From Inconstantimicrobium porci (GTDB lineage: Bacteria > Bacillota > Clostridia > Clostridiales > Clostridiaceae), in the NCBI RefSeq assembly GCF_009696465.1, contig NZ_VULX01000011.1, positions 28,527-92,526 of the forward strand: a stretch of 64,000 nucleotides of DNA, in the 5' to 3' direction. Positions 53,984 to 63,125 of this stretch are shown here, one piece after another. A program made the position numbers and the translations under genes. Under the pieces are notes generated by a model. It had not been told where the DNA came from, searched no databases, and saw only the letters and a list, made by a program, of their open reading frames with translations. How positions within the stretch are numbered: position 1 is the stretch's first letter; every line of letters starts with the position of its first letter.

Positions 53984-54157
53984 AGGATGAAATCCTAAAC
54001 AGATTTCTCAATTCTAATTGAGTACATCTCTAAACCACCGAGCCATAATTGGCATCTATTATAAATTGACTTATTCTTTTTTAGAAACTGTCCGTTAGGA
54101 AAGTTTCATCCTAACCTGTGACTTGAGACCTTTGACCTGTTACCTATAAGGTGTTAC
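53984..54157. repeat. Dispersed intergenic repeat, copy 9 (scaffold 53984-54112 plus tail)
   Basis: Ends AGGATGAAA and TTTCATCCT are perfect. The interior resembles copy 8 (CTAAACCACCGAGCC, GAAACTGTCC-gtta-GGAAAGTTTC), with AATTCTAATTGAG for the third hairpin. The tail 54113-54157 has units CTGTGAC, TTGAGAC, CTTTGAC, CTGTTAC, CTATAAG. Confidence 0.85.
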
Positions 54158-54184
54158 TTATTCAAATTGCGATTTACTTAGTAG

Positions 54185-54604
54185 TTATAATAATTCTCTT
54201 AAATAAGGTATATGATATTTCTCCCTGCTTGGATGTACCCTGTTAGTAAGAAGGATTACATAAGTGCCTCTCTTTGGATCAATCCAGATGCTTGTTCCTG
54301 TAAAGCCAAGATGTCCAACAACAGTGCACTTTATACTATCATCCTCAATTATCTGCCATCCCAGTCCTCTAGCTTCATTCATTCCCTCTGTCTGATTTTT
54401 AAAAGATTCCTGAATCATCTAGCCCCTGTTACTATATGCAACTGTAGAATTCACTTCATACTGCAGGTCATCATTTAAGAGACCTCTTATAATATCATCT
54501 TTGTTGTTTCCAAACTGCTTTAAATATGTCCTTTCAGATAAACCTAATGTATGTGTCAGCAGATTCTTTATAGTTACATTTTTAAGTTTTTCATTCACAT
54601 TATC
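54185..54604 (-). pseudogene. Beta-lactamase-family serine hydrolase, internal deletion
   Basis: Upstream part: VTIKNLLTHTLGLSERTYL and VNSTVAYSNRG (the YxN motif). A TAG at 54419-54421 follows, then [40 protein letters not shown] and [12 protein letters not shown], the class C-type C-terminus. The SxxK region and the central part between the two blocks are missing. It lies directly after the MATE gene stop. A second piece of a related gene is at 56013-56104. Confidence 0.72.
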
Positions 54605-54614
54605 ACCAAAATAA

Positions 54615-55970
54615 TTATTTATTTGCTTTAAGTATCTTAGGAAACTTAATCCGGAATATTATGGTACATAAAATTGCTGCTGTTGCATCAGCAACTGCTT
54701 CCGCTGCAAAAACTCCTTTAACTCCTATAAACCTTGAAAGTATTAAAACAAGAGGTACTAGCAAAAACACCTTACGCAATAGTGCTATAAACAAAGATAT
54801 CTTTGCTTGTCCTAATGCCAGGAACATACTCTGACATTCTCTTTGAAGTCCAAATATAGTCATTCCCGCTAAAAATATCATCATCATTTCTGAAACTTTA
54901 TTTATTAATAAAACATCTTTTGTAAATATTGCAGCGACAACCTTAGGGAAAATAATTATCAGTAATGTACCAATAAAATTAAATGAAACCATAACCACTG
55001 CAGTTATCTTAAAACACTGCTTTACTCTGTCCATATTTTTATGGCCATAGTTATAACTTACAATAGGTATAAATCCCTGTGAAAAACCGCCAATAGGAAC
55101 ACTTATTATCTGCATTGCACTTTGCATTACTGTAAGAGCACTTACATAAATATCACCATATTTGCTTAAAGTTCCATTCATAACAAAACCAATAAGGCTT
55201 TCTGTGCTTGCCATAATAAACGGAGCAATTCCAAGCGAAACCATTGAACCTATTATCCTGAAATCAGGTTTTATATAACACATTTTTATCTGTAGAGATG
55301 CCTTTTGTGAGAAAAGGAACTTTAATACCCATAATGCACTTAAGCACTGAGAAATAATAGTTGCAATTGCTGCTCCTTTTACTCCTAATTCAAATACGTA
55401 AATAAATATAGGATCAAGTATAATATTAACTACTGCCCCTATTATTACTGAAAGCATTGCAATGCCTGGTCGTCCCTGTGCACTTATATAAGTATTAAGA
55501 CCCATTGCCATCATTACAAATATTGTCCCTAATAAATATGTTGACAAATAATCAACAGCATAAGTAATTGTATTTGATGATGCTCCAACAGTCATAAGAA
55601 TTGGATTCATAAATATGTATGTAACAACAGATGCTGAAATTGCAAAGAATATAAGAAGAAAGAATCCATTTCCAAGGATTTTTTCTGCTCTTTTTCTGTC
55701 TCCCTTTCCTAAGGCTATTGTTGCAAGCGGCCCCCCTCCTCCGCCTACTATCTGTGCAAATGCTGCAATAAGAATTATTATGGAATTTGTAACTCCAACA
55801 CCAGCAAGTGCATTAGTACCTATATTAGGAATATGTCCAATATATATTCTGTCTACTATACTATATAAAAGATTTACAACCTGGGCAGCAACAGATGGAA
55901 TAGCCATTTTAAATACTAGTTTAATCATATTATCTGTGCTTAATTTTTCTTCATATTTTGTACTTGCCAT
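54615..55970 (-). CDS. MATE-family multidrug/Na+ exporter (2)
   Basis: 451 residues, 12 membrane spans. LLYSIVDRIYIGHIPNIGTN near residue 40, GGGGGPLATIALGKGDRKRA and GGFSQGFIPIVSYNYGHKNM in the second half are typical of MATE proteins. It exports organic cations or metabolites using an ion gradient. Beta-lactamase-family fragments lie on both sides (54185-54604 and 56013-56104), so the gene may have been inserted into, or trapped between copies of, that gene. Confidence 0.93.
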   Translation of the reverse strand: MASTKYEEKLSTDNMIKLVFKMAIPSVAAQVVNLLYSIVDRIYIGHIPNIGTNALAGVGVTNSIIILIAAFAQIVGGGGGPLATIALGKGDRKRAEKILGNGFFLLIFFAISASVVTYIFMNPILMTVGASSNTITYAVDYLSTYLLGTIFVMMAMGLNTYISAQGRPGIAMLSVIIGAVVNIILDPIFIYVFELGVKGAAIATIISQCLSALWVLKFLFSQKASLQIKMCYIKPDFRIIGSMVSLGIAPFIMASTESLIGFVMNGTLSKYGDIYVSALTVMQSAMQIISVPIGGFSQGFIPIVSYNYGHKNMDRVKQCFKITAVVMVSFNFIGTLLIIIFPKVVAAIFTKDVLLINKVSEMMMIFLAGMTIFGLQRECQSMFLALGQAKISLFIALLRKVFLLVPLVLILSRFIGVKGVFAAEAVADATAAILCTIIFRIKFPKILKANK

Positions 55971-56012
55971 TTATTTTTTCCCTTCATAAAACATTAGAAA
56001 ACACTATATTTC

Positions 56013-56104
56013 TCACTGTTTTCCTGATTTCTTTATTTTTATATTATCTCTGCTTGAATATACTCTGTTAGTCAAAAGAACTACATAAGTGCTGCTATAT
56101 GGTT
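56013..56104 (-). pseudogene. Second beta-lactamase C-terminal fragment
   Basis: IEPYSSTYVVLLTNRVYSSR is the counterpart of [20 protein letters not shown] in the remnant at 54185-54418, in a frame overlapping the end of murB by none of its codons. Only about 30 codons remain. Confidence 0.55.
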
Positions 56105-56107
56105 CAA

Positions 56108-57010
56108 TTATAACAAATCGTACTTTTCAAGAGTTTCCTTGCTAAACCACAACCTAATTTCTGGTTCAAGCTTTATACCTGTTTCTTCAAAAACAGTGTT
56201 TCTAACTTTACTTACAAGTTTTAGTACATCTTCTGGATCTGATTCACCATTATTCATAATAAAGTTAGCATGCTTATCTGAAACTACTACGTTATTGTAA
56301 GACAAACCTTTTAAATTACATTGATCAATAAGCAATCCTGCTGCAATCTTTTTGTCCTGCACTTCATCATAATGTCCTTTGAATGTTGATCCTAAAGTAC
56401 ATCCCTTTGGCTGAGTCTTTAGTCTGTATTCCATATATGAGTGTATCCTCTTCTTTATTTCATCTTTATCATCATGCTTAAGCTTTAATTTTGTATTTAT
56501 AACGATAAGCTCTTTTTCTTGTAAGTTAGTCCATCTATTTCCGTGTTCTATATCACTTTTATTTAGTTCATGAATTACTCCGTTATAATCCATAACTGTT
56601 ACAGTTTCTATAACATCAATAATCTCAGATCTAAAAGCTCCTGCATTCATAATTACAGCTCCACCTATGCTGCCTGGAATCTGTGCAGCCCATTCCAAAC
56701 CAGACAAAGAATTATTAGCACATAAATTACTTACATATGGAAGCATAGCTCCACACTCTGCTGTAATTATATTATCCTTTATCTCAACATTTTTCATATT
56801 TATCTTAATAACTAAAATATTATCTGGCAGATCGCCAATCAATGTATTGCTGCCATTACCTAAAATTAATATTTTTAGTCTGTTTTCTTTTGCATATTTT
56901 AAAACATTCTTTAAATCTTCTATGTTATTCACATCACAATAATTGTGAATCATGTTCATAGTTCTCATTGTGCTTAATTTGTTACTTTTATAATTAAACT
57001 TTATATTCAA
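56108..57010 (-). CDS. murB: UDP-N-acetylenolpyruvoylglucosamine reductase-like (MurB), divergent
   Basis: 300 residues from a TTG behind AGGAGA. The FAD-binding domain has KILILGNGSNTLIGD and AAQIPGSIGGAVIMNAGAF; the substrate domain has MEYRLKTQPKG, TLGSTFK, NVVVSDKHANFIMN and LEPEIRLW with the catalytic Glu. The usual RKxKQP..PSAGS(V/T)F segment is altered to RLKTQPKGCTLGSTF, so this may be a second MurB rather than the housekeeping one. Reaction of the family: NADPH-dependent reduction of enolpyruvyl-UDP-GlcNAc to UDP-MurNAc. Confidence 0.88.
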   Translation of the reverse strand: MNIKFNYKSNKLSTMRTMNMIHNYCDVNNIEDLKNVLKYAKENRLKILILGNGSNTLIGDLPDNILVIKINMKNVEIKDNIITAECGAMLPYVSNLCANNSLSGLEWAAQIPGSIGGAVIMNAGAFRSEIIDVIETVTVMDYNGVIHELNKSDIEHGNRWTNLQEKELIVINTKLKLKHDDKDEIKKRIHSYMEYRLKTQPKGCTLGSTFKGHYDEVQDKKIAAGLLIDQCNLKGLSYNNVVVSDKHANFIMNNGESDPEDVLKLVSKVRNTVFEETGIKLEPEIRLWFSKETLEKYDLL

Positions 57011-57134
57011 CGTACATCTCCTAAAATTTTTTTCTATTATATTGTATACCTTTAAAATTTAAAACTATTACAATATCGTTAAATTATATTACAACTTTAT
57101 TATTTCAAACATAATAATTCACTATGAACCTATA

Positions 57135-57178
57135 AAAAAATCAAAATACAGAGTGGATTTATGCTTTTCTACTCTGTT
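57135..57178 (-). terminator. Probable terminator of the CDP-glycerol transferase family gene
   Basis: ACAGAGT and ACTCTGT arms with a 16-base loop that can extend inward, followed on the minus strand by ATTTTGATTTTTTT. Confidence 0.5.
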
Positions 57179-57191
57179 TAATACTTATTTT

Positions 57192-58655
57192 TTATAAATT
57201 GTTAATTATTTCACTGTTTATTTTAGCAAATATTTTTTGTCCACTTGTTCCATCTATGTTTTTATAAATCTTACCTAAAGCTTGGCTCCTCTTTTTATCA
57301 ATTAAATCATCACCTGCAGATAATTTTTTAGCGATCTCAAACCAAGGCATATTACAATCATCAATATCATATAATAATCCATCTGGTAATAACCATTCAT
57401 CAGTGTAATCTCCAAGTGTCATTATTGGCTTATCAGTCAACAAATATGTAATTAATAATGAACTACGTGCTTCTGTAATTAACATATCAGAAATACTTGT
57501 TGAAATCTCATAATCAGCTGTTTGATCTAATATTATATTTTTATATAATGGATTTTTTTCTTTTATTTTAGTGCATAAATCATCATATATGTCTAAATAC
57601 TGAGGAGTAGTTCTATTTATTCCTTCTCTCGTTAAAGGATGTGGTCTCCAAATTACTGCTATATTATCTAAATATCTTGGAATATCAAAAACCAATCTCA
57701 ATTTTGAAAATGGATCAACACAATTATTGAAAAATAAACATCCAGTATTCAATAATATTATTTTTTTATCTTTTAGGATACTCTGCCATTCATTTGGAAT
57801 TTTTATATCACCTTTCATCTTATTATATAAGTCATCAAATTTAGGTGAACCTAATGTTAAAAATTTATCTTTAGGTATTCCTGCGTTTAATGCATCCTTC
57901 TCCAATATCTCGCTGTCTAAAACAACCTTATCTACAAATTGTATAGATTTTGATGAAAACTGAACTCTTTTAGTTATATCTTTAACTTCTACTGGACTAG
58001 ATAGGCAATAAGGTACATAAATCAAATTATCTGTGTATTTTTTTAAATTCCAAGTAAAATAATCTTCCTTAACTTGAGTAAGAATATTACTGTTATCATA
58101 AATATTATGTATAAATATTGCATCAGGATTTTCCTCCTCAAGAGAATATTCATTATAATCCACTATGTCTACGCCATCTGGAAGTTTATCTCCTTCATAT
58201 ACATACTGTTGTTCTCCTATATCATACTTGTAATAAGGAATAGGAACAACCTTAGTATCACAATTTTCATCTTTTTTTGCCGCTTCATATATACTTGCAA
58301 GACTATCCCACATTGCTGCCTTGTATGGCATGAATACTAGTTTTATCTTACAAATAACATCTTTTTCAATAGTATTTTTTATATTATTATTCTTTAGTAT
58401 ACATTGCTTAATATATTTTTTATTAGTTCGCATACTTTTTATTGTGAATGATTTATATGCTTTCTTTTGCTCTTCTATTTGATTAATAACTTCTAAATTT
58501 TCATTATACTCACTTAATTTATGCTGAATCATATCATAAGCATCTATGCATGCACTTATCCCCTCATTATAATCCACCATGCTTTTAAGTAAATTCGTTG
58601 CACTATTAATTGTATCAATTAATTTCATTATCTTTGTCTTAGTACTATAATTCAT
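57192..58655 (-). CDS. CDP-glycerol glycerophosphotransferase-family (TagF-like) protein
   Basis: 487 residues, cytoplasmic. The first 100 residues are a helical coiled-coil-like region. A GT-B fold then follows with KIKLVFMPYKAAMWDSLASI, YVPYCLSSPVEV, FLTLGSPKFDDL, VIWRPHPLTREG and SDMLITEARSSLLITYLLTD, in the order seen in TagB/TagF enzymes and relatives that polymerise wall or capsule glycerol-phosphate. No other wall-polymer genes adjoin it, so the polymer is unknown. AAGGGGAAA precedes the ATG. Confidence 0.8.
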   Translation of the reverse strand: MNYSTKTKIMKLIDTINSATNLLKSMVDYNEGISACIDAYDMIQHKLSEYNENLEVINQIEEQKKAYKSFTIKSMRTNKKYIKQCILKNNNIKNTIEKDVICKIKLVFMPYKAAMWDSLASIYEAAKKDENCDTKVVPIPYYKYDIGEQQYVYEGDKLPDGVDIVDYNEYSLEEENPDAIFIHNIYDNSNILTQVKEDYFTWNLKKYTDNLIYVPYCLSSPVEVKDITKRVQFSSKSIQFVDKVVLDSEILEKDALNAGIPKDKFLTLGSPKFDDLYNKMKGDIKIPNEWQSILKDKKIILLNTGCLFFNNCVDPFSKLRLVFDIPRYLDNIAVIWRPHPLTREGINRTTPQYLDIYDDLCTKIKEKNPLYKNIILDQTADYEISTSISDMLITEARSSLLITYLLTDKPIMTLGDYTDEWLLPDGLLYDIDDCNMPWFEIAKKLSAGDDLIDKKRSQALGKIYKNIDGTSGQKIFAKINSEIINNL

Positions 58656-58822
58656 AATCTATTTCCCCTTATTTATAAATATCCCATATTATAGTATAGC
58701 GCGTTTTCAATTTATTTCAATAAATTATATTTTGAGATACTTTTGTGCAATTTTAAAAAAACTATCAACTTTTACTGTAATATTATAGAAATTAATTTAA
58801 AATATATATTTATATATTGACT

Positions 58823-59692
58823 TTACGCATAGTACTTGCTCTGTGCCTTCCACATTGATGCATAGTAATTGTCTTCTGAAAGCAATTCATCATGGCTACC
58901 TCTTTCAACTATTTTTCCTTTATCAAAGACAATGATATCATCACAGAAACGACAACTGCTCATTCTATGAGATATAAATATACTTGTCTTATTTTCAGCA
59001 AATATAGCATATTTATCATACATTTCACTTTCAGCAATAGGATCAAGTGCTGCTGTAGGCTCGTCAAGTATGATTACAGGTGCATCTTTATATAAAGCTC
59101 TTGCAAGCATCAGCTTCTGCATTTCACCACCTGAAAAATCAACGCCATCTTCACTAAGTTCCTTAAGAATGATTGTGTCCGCTTTCTTAGGATAATTATT
59201 TACCTTATCAAAAAGTCCTGCATTCTTATGTTTAATAGCATACTTTGGATCACCAGGATATTTGTAGCTTACATTTTCAAGTTTTATTTCATGAATTGCA
59301 TCCTTATTTACATGACCATCTTTTAACTCATCATTAATACAGCCAAATTCAAGAAAATCTCTACAGCCATTCATTATTTCACTATTCTGGACAATCCTCT
59401 GAAGTGCTGAAAATATTTCATTCATCCAAACTCCAAATCCAGATGCAATACCAACAAATAAAATATATACTGATAAGATTAAAAATATGTGCAATTTATC
59501 TCCTCTTCCTGAGAGTAATTTTACAGCTTCACTAGGTAGCAGAATTGCCATAAAAGGAAATGCAATACCTGATATAATATAAAAGAATGTAGGTACAAAA
59601 TATCTTTTCCCCTCATATTTTATAAGATTTTTATAACTGTAAATTAAATTATTGATTATTGAATACTTCTTATTCTTTTCCACCATTTTCAC
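58823..59692 (-). pseudogene. ABC exporter (permease-ATPase fusion) with internal deletions
   Basis: 289 residues instead of about 600. Two or three membrane spans remain (YFVPTFFYIISGIAFPFMAI; LILSVYILFVGIASGFGVWM). Then comes the linker to the ATPase (HEIKLENVSYKYPGDPKYAI), after which the whole Walker A region is missing. The second half is good: VDFSGGEMQKLMLARALYK, VIILDEPTAALDP, SIFISHRMSS. The deletions keep the reading frame, but no ATP could be bound. Confidence 0.8.
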
Positions 59693-59715
59693 CCCAATCT
59701 ATGGCTGTATAATAG

Positions 59716-59748
59716 CACAGGAACTCCAAAAATATGGAGTTCCTGCAC
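59716..59748 (-). terminator. Hairpin behind the sigma-factor gene
   Basis: AGGAACTCCA and TGGAGTTCCT form a 10-bp stem. No T tract follows, so termination is uncertain; the stem may stabilise the RNA end. Confidence 0.4.
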
Positions 59749-59777
59749 CAAATGTATTATTTTTTTCACGAAATGTA

Positions 59778-61352
59778 CTAATTAAATTCTCCGTTCCACT
59801 TAGGCATATTCTCAATATACTTTTCTTCTACTGCGGGTACATAACATACATAATAGTTTTTACTATCACTTTTACCATTACATTTATACTCAATAAAGAA
59901 CCTGTAATATGGCATTAGATATTTGTCATAAACACTATCTCTATACATAAGTTCAACGCCTGCAATATTTTTTGCAGATGGTTCAACATCAATATACGTA
60001 GTCTGAAATTTACCGTTAAAAAGTAATTGTTTAGCCTTTTCTAGAGATATTATTGGATATATGCCTATTTCCTCATGTATAGTTTTTTCTCCGATTTCAA
60101 TCTCTTTTAAGCCTCCATTATCATCAGGCAAGAAAGAAATACTACCAGACGTACCACCTATTGGATAATCTAGAGTATCTTCTGCTTCTTTTTTTGTTAC
60201 ATTATATAAATTAAATTTATATTTTTTAGGGAGCTTTATACCTGGAGAAAACTCAATATTAATACCTCCACGACAATTTGCTGTTATAGTGCCACCTTTA
60301 AATTCACCTACTATAGTGTCAACTGTACCAGACAGCTCCTTTTCTTGTTTTTCAAAATACTTTCTTTTATCAGTATGAAGATTCTTGTCTTTTTTATACT
60401 CTTCCAATTGTTCTTTTGTAGGAGTTTTGTATATCTTTGTAAGCTTAAAATTTAATCTTTTTGCAGTTTTCTCTACTTTCTTTTCTAATTCATCTTTAGG
60501 AATCCGCTTACCTTCCCATTTTTGAGTCTCCTGATTAACATAGTTGTTATTCTTAAATATGGGAAGAGTTTTTATGTGACAATCTTTATTCCATGGATTA
60601 CCTGAAATCTGCTTTTTAAAATCACGTTCTGTATATCCTTCAGATCCACATCCACCCCATTCTGTAAACACTGAAAGTTTAGAGCTTGCTGTAGCTTTCT
60701 CATTATCACTAAAATGTATTGCATTCGTATCTTCATAATCATCATCATTAGGCTGCTCTTCAACTTTATTTACTACTTCTGGTTTCTTAATATTATTTTT
60801 AAAACTTAAAATTTCCTTGCCCACTATAACACATATTAATATTGCTACTGCCATTGCTAAAGGAATGATGATTTTTTTGCACTTATTGCTTTTATGCATT
60901 TCAATCACATTTTTTTCTCTATTTTCTTCTGCTTCCTGCATCTTTTTAATAAGATTCATTTTAAGCTTCTTTCTTGCTCTTGTAAGCTGTGAACTTATAG
61001 TATTATCCTTTTTATCAAGAATCTTGGCAATTTCACTTATCTTATAGCCCTCATAATAAAAAAGATATACAACATTTCTATAATCCTTTGGAAGATTCAT
61101 AACTTCTTCAAGTACGTTTTTCTCTTCATCTGTAAATTCTTCAATTTCTTTTGTAAATGGCTCTGTCTTTTTATACCATGATGATTTATTAATATCTTTG
61201 CATCTGTTTATTGTGACTTTAATCAGCCATGCTTTAATGTGATTTTCATCTTGAAAATTATCTTCTTTCATCAGTTTTATAAAAACATCCTGTACAACAT
61301 CTTCAGCATCACAATAGTTTTTTAAATTCTGATAAGCAATGCGAAGCACCAT
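59778..61352 (-). CDS. ECF sigma factor fused to a membrane-anchored extracytoplasmic domain
   Basis: 524 residues. Sigma-70 region 2 (DAEDVVQDVFIKLMKE, AWLIKVTINRCKD) and region 4 (LPKDYRNVVYLFYYEGYKIS, EIAKILDKKDNTISSQLTRA) occupy 1-135. A membrane span at about 161-178 and a 340-residue outer domain with no motif I recognise follow. The proper start is probably ATG 61417 behind GGGGGAG (MRVNLSNGDSSF), but one T is missing in a T6 tract near 61380, shifting frame; the extra frame KEVVEKFSD then joins MVLRIAYQN. Read as is, about 22 residues of region 2 are lost. The fusion would tether the sigma factor to the membrane, perhaps released by proteolysis (inference). Confidence 0.78.
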   Translation of the reverse strand: MVLRIAYQNLKNYCDAEDVVQDVFIKLMKEDNFQDENHIKAWLIKVTINRCKDINKSSWYKKTEPFTKEIEEFTDEEKNVLEEVMNLPKDYRNVVYLFYYEGYKISEIAKILDKKDNTISSQLTRARKKLKMNLIKKMQEAEENREKNVIEMHKSNKCKKIIIPLAMAVAILICVIVGKEILSFKNNIKKPEVVNKVEEQPNDDDYEDTNAIHFSDNEKATASSKLSVFTEWGGCGSEGYTERDFKKQISGNPWNKDCHIKTLPIFKNNNYVNQETQKWEGKRIPKDELEKKVEKTAKRLNFKLTKIYKTPTKEQLEEYKKDKNLHTDKRKYFEKQEKELSGTVDTIVGEFKGGTITANCRGGINIEFSPGIKLPKKYKFNLYNVTKKEAEDTLDYPIGGTSGSISFLPDDNGGLKEIEIGEKTIHEEIGIYPIISLEKAKQLLFNGKFQTTYIDVEPSAKNIAGVELMYRDSVYDKYLMPYYRFFIEYKCNGKSDSKNYYVCYVPAVEEKYIENMPKWNGEFN

Positions 61353-61464
61353 ATCTGAGAACTTTTCAACGACTTCTTTAAAAAACTGCTATCCCCATTT
61401 GATAAATTCACTCTCATCACTCCCCCTTCATAGATAAAACGAATCAGAAAGGCATTTTCGTGCA

Positions 61465-62536
61465 TCAAATAAGTGGAATTGTAACTTCTGATGCAAAAAT
61501 TCCCGGCTCATTCTGAAGATTTAAAAATCCATCGTATTTATCTACAAGGCTTTGCACACGTTTCATGCCAAGACCGTAGTTTCCCCTTTTATTTGTAATA
61601 TAATTCTTCTCATTAAAATCAAGAATTTCTTTGGCAGAATTCTGCACTGATATATACAGCTGTTTCTTATTGACGATAATATAAATTCTTAAAAATCTGT
61701 CCTCTTTATCGATTTTTTCGCATGACTCAATAGCATTATCAAGAAGGTTACCTAAAATAACGCAGAGATCTATATCATTAACTTTTATTCCTTCAGGCAC
61801 TTCTGCTTTACAGGTTATCTTAATTTCTTCCTTTTCGGCAATTGAAAGTTTGCTGTTTAATATTGCATCTATCATCATATTGCCTGACTTAACGTATGTA
61901 TCAACACTGTCTAAGTCCTTCTCAAGTTCATCAAGATAATTATTAACTTTATCATAATCTTTAAGAGTCATATCAGCTTTTAAGACCTGAAGATGATTAT
62001 GGTAATCATGCCTCCAGCCCCTCATATTCATATAAATATTTTTGATTTCTGAGTACTGATGTTTTAAAACATCCTGCTGAAATCTTTTAGTGCTGATTTC
62101 ATAGTCTGACTTATAACTTTTTAGTGTTGCTTCAAGCAGTACAAATAATAAGACTGCAAATACAAGTATCACCATTCTAAAGATATAAGCAGTTTTTAAT
62201 GACCTGAAGATATTTTTTCCGTAAGCCATAAATAAAAAGTTACTGCTTAATAACATTAAGAACACGCATCCAACGACTATTCCGTTAAACTTGTTGAGAT
62301 AAGCACGTTTTTTTAGAAAGCATAATAAAACTTACAAAGCACATTACTTCAAGTTCAAGCATATAGTCAGCATATGATGTAAAGACTGAAATTAATTTAA
62401 TTAAAAATGCTGCAATAGCAAATATTCCAACTTTATACCACTGATACTTAAATGGTTCCCTGTCATAAAATAAATCAAACAGCACAAAGACAACTCCATT
62501 AATGATCCAGCCCACAAATGACAATCCAAGGCACAC
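61465..62536 (-). pseudogene. GHKL sensor kinase (AgrC-like), truncated and frameshifted
   Basis: The first part holds three membrane spans and ends VSFIMLSKKTCLSQQV because of an A7 tract near 62312. With one A fewer the frame reads SKKRAYLNKFNGIVVGCVFL and joins the second part, which has further spans, a phospho-acceptor helix (MRGWRHDYHNHLQVLKAD), NLLDNAIESCEKI and NYGLGMKRVQSLV. The N-terminus is also lost: the frame begins inside the response-regulator remnant. Quorum-sensing-type kinases are usual in this group; no peptide gene is left. Confidence 0.78.
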
Positions 62537-63108
62537 TGATTATGTATGACCTGTGAACTCTGAAGAAACGCTTGTCATTAAGTTGCTTCTCCATTTGATT
62601 GATACCTGTACTGCATTTTATCTCTTTAAGTTTTGTATGAATAAAAGAAAAGTGCCCATAACTTTCTATGTAGCATATATCAGAGAGACAAACCTTGCTG
62701 GTACTGCCTTCTTCATTAACTATAATGTACGGTTCCTCATTATTTAGATTTTCAACTGCCTTTTCAAAACACTGAAAAAGCTTGTCCTCTTTTACAGGTT
62801 TAAGAATGTAAGATACTGCTGATACTGAATATCCTTCAAATACATAATCACTTATGCCAGTAACAAAAATAATCTGCAATTTCCCTTATCTTTTTAGCAA
62901 GCTCCATACCATTCATACCTGCCATCTCAATATCAAGCAGCAGAACATCTGTTAGAGCTTTTTCCTGCTAATCGAACAAAAATGATTCTGCACTATTATA
63001 AATTTTTATATCAATATTTTCTTTTTTAATAATGCTCCATTTCTTTATGTATTCTTTCTGCAATTCAGCCTCTGAAGCATTATCTTCACATACTGCAAAC
63101 TGCATCAT
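62499..63108 (-). pseudogene. LytTR response regulator, multiply broken
   Basis: Starts at ATG 63108 behind GAGGTG: MMQFAVCEDNASEAELQKEY. A TAG interrupts after SAESFLFD; then VLLLDIEMAGMNGMELAKKI carries the phospho-Asp. Near 62875 the frame shifts to QIIFVTGISDYVFEGYSVSA and the LytTR domain (VCLSDICYIESYGHFSFIHT, FFRVHRSYIISV). After that it runs into the kinase remnant and stops, lacking the last 25 or so residues. At least three lesions. Confidence 0.82.
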
Positions 63109-63125
63109 AACACCTCGTAAGTATC

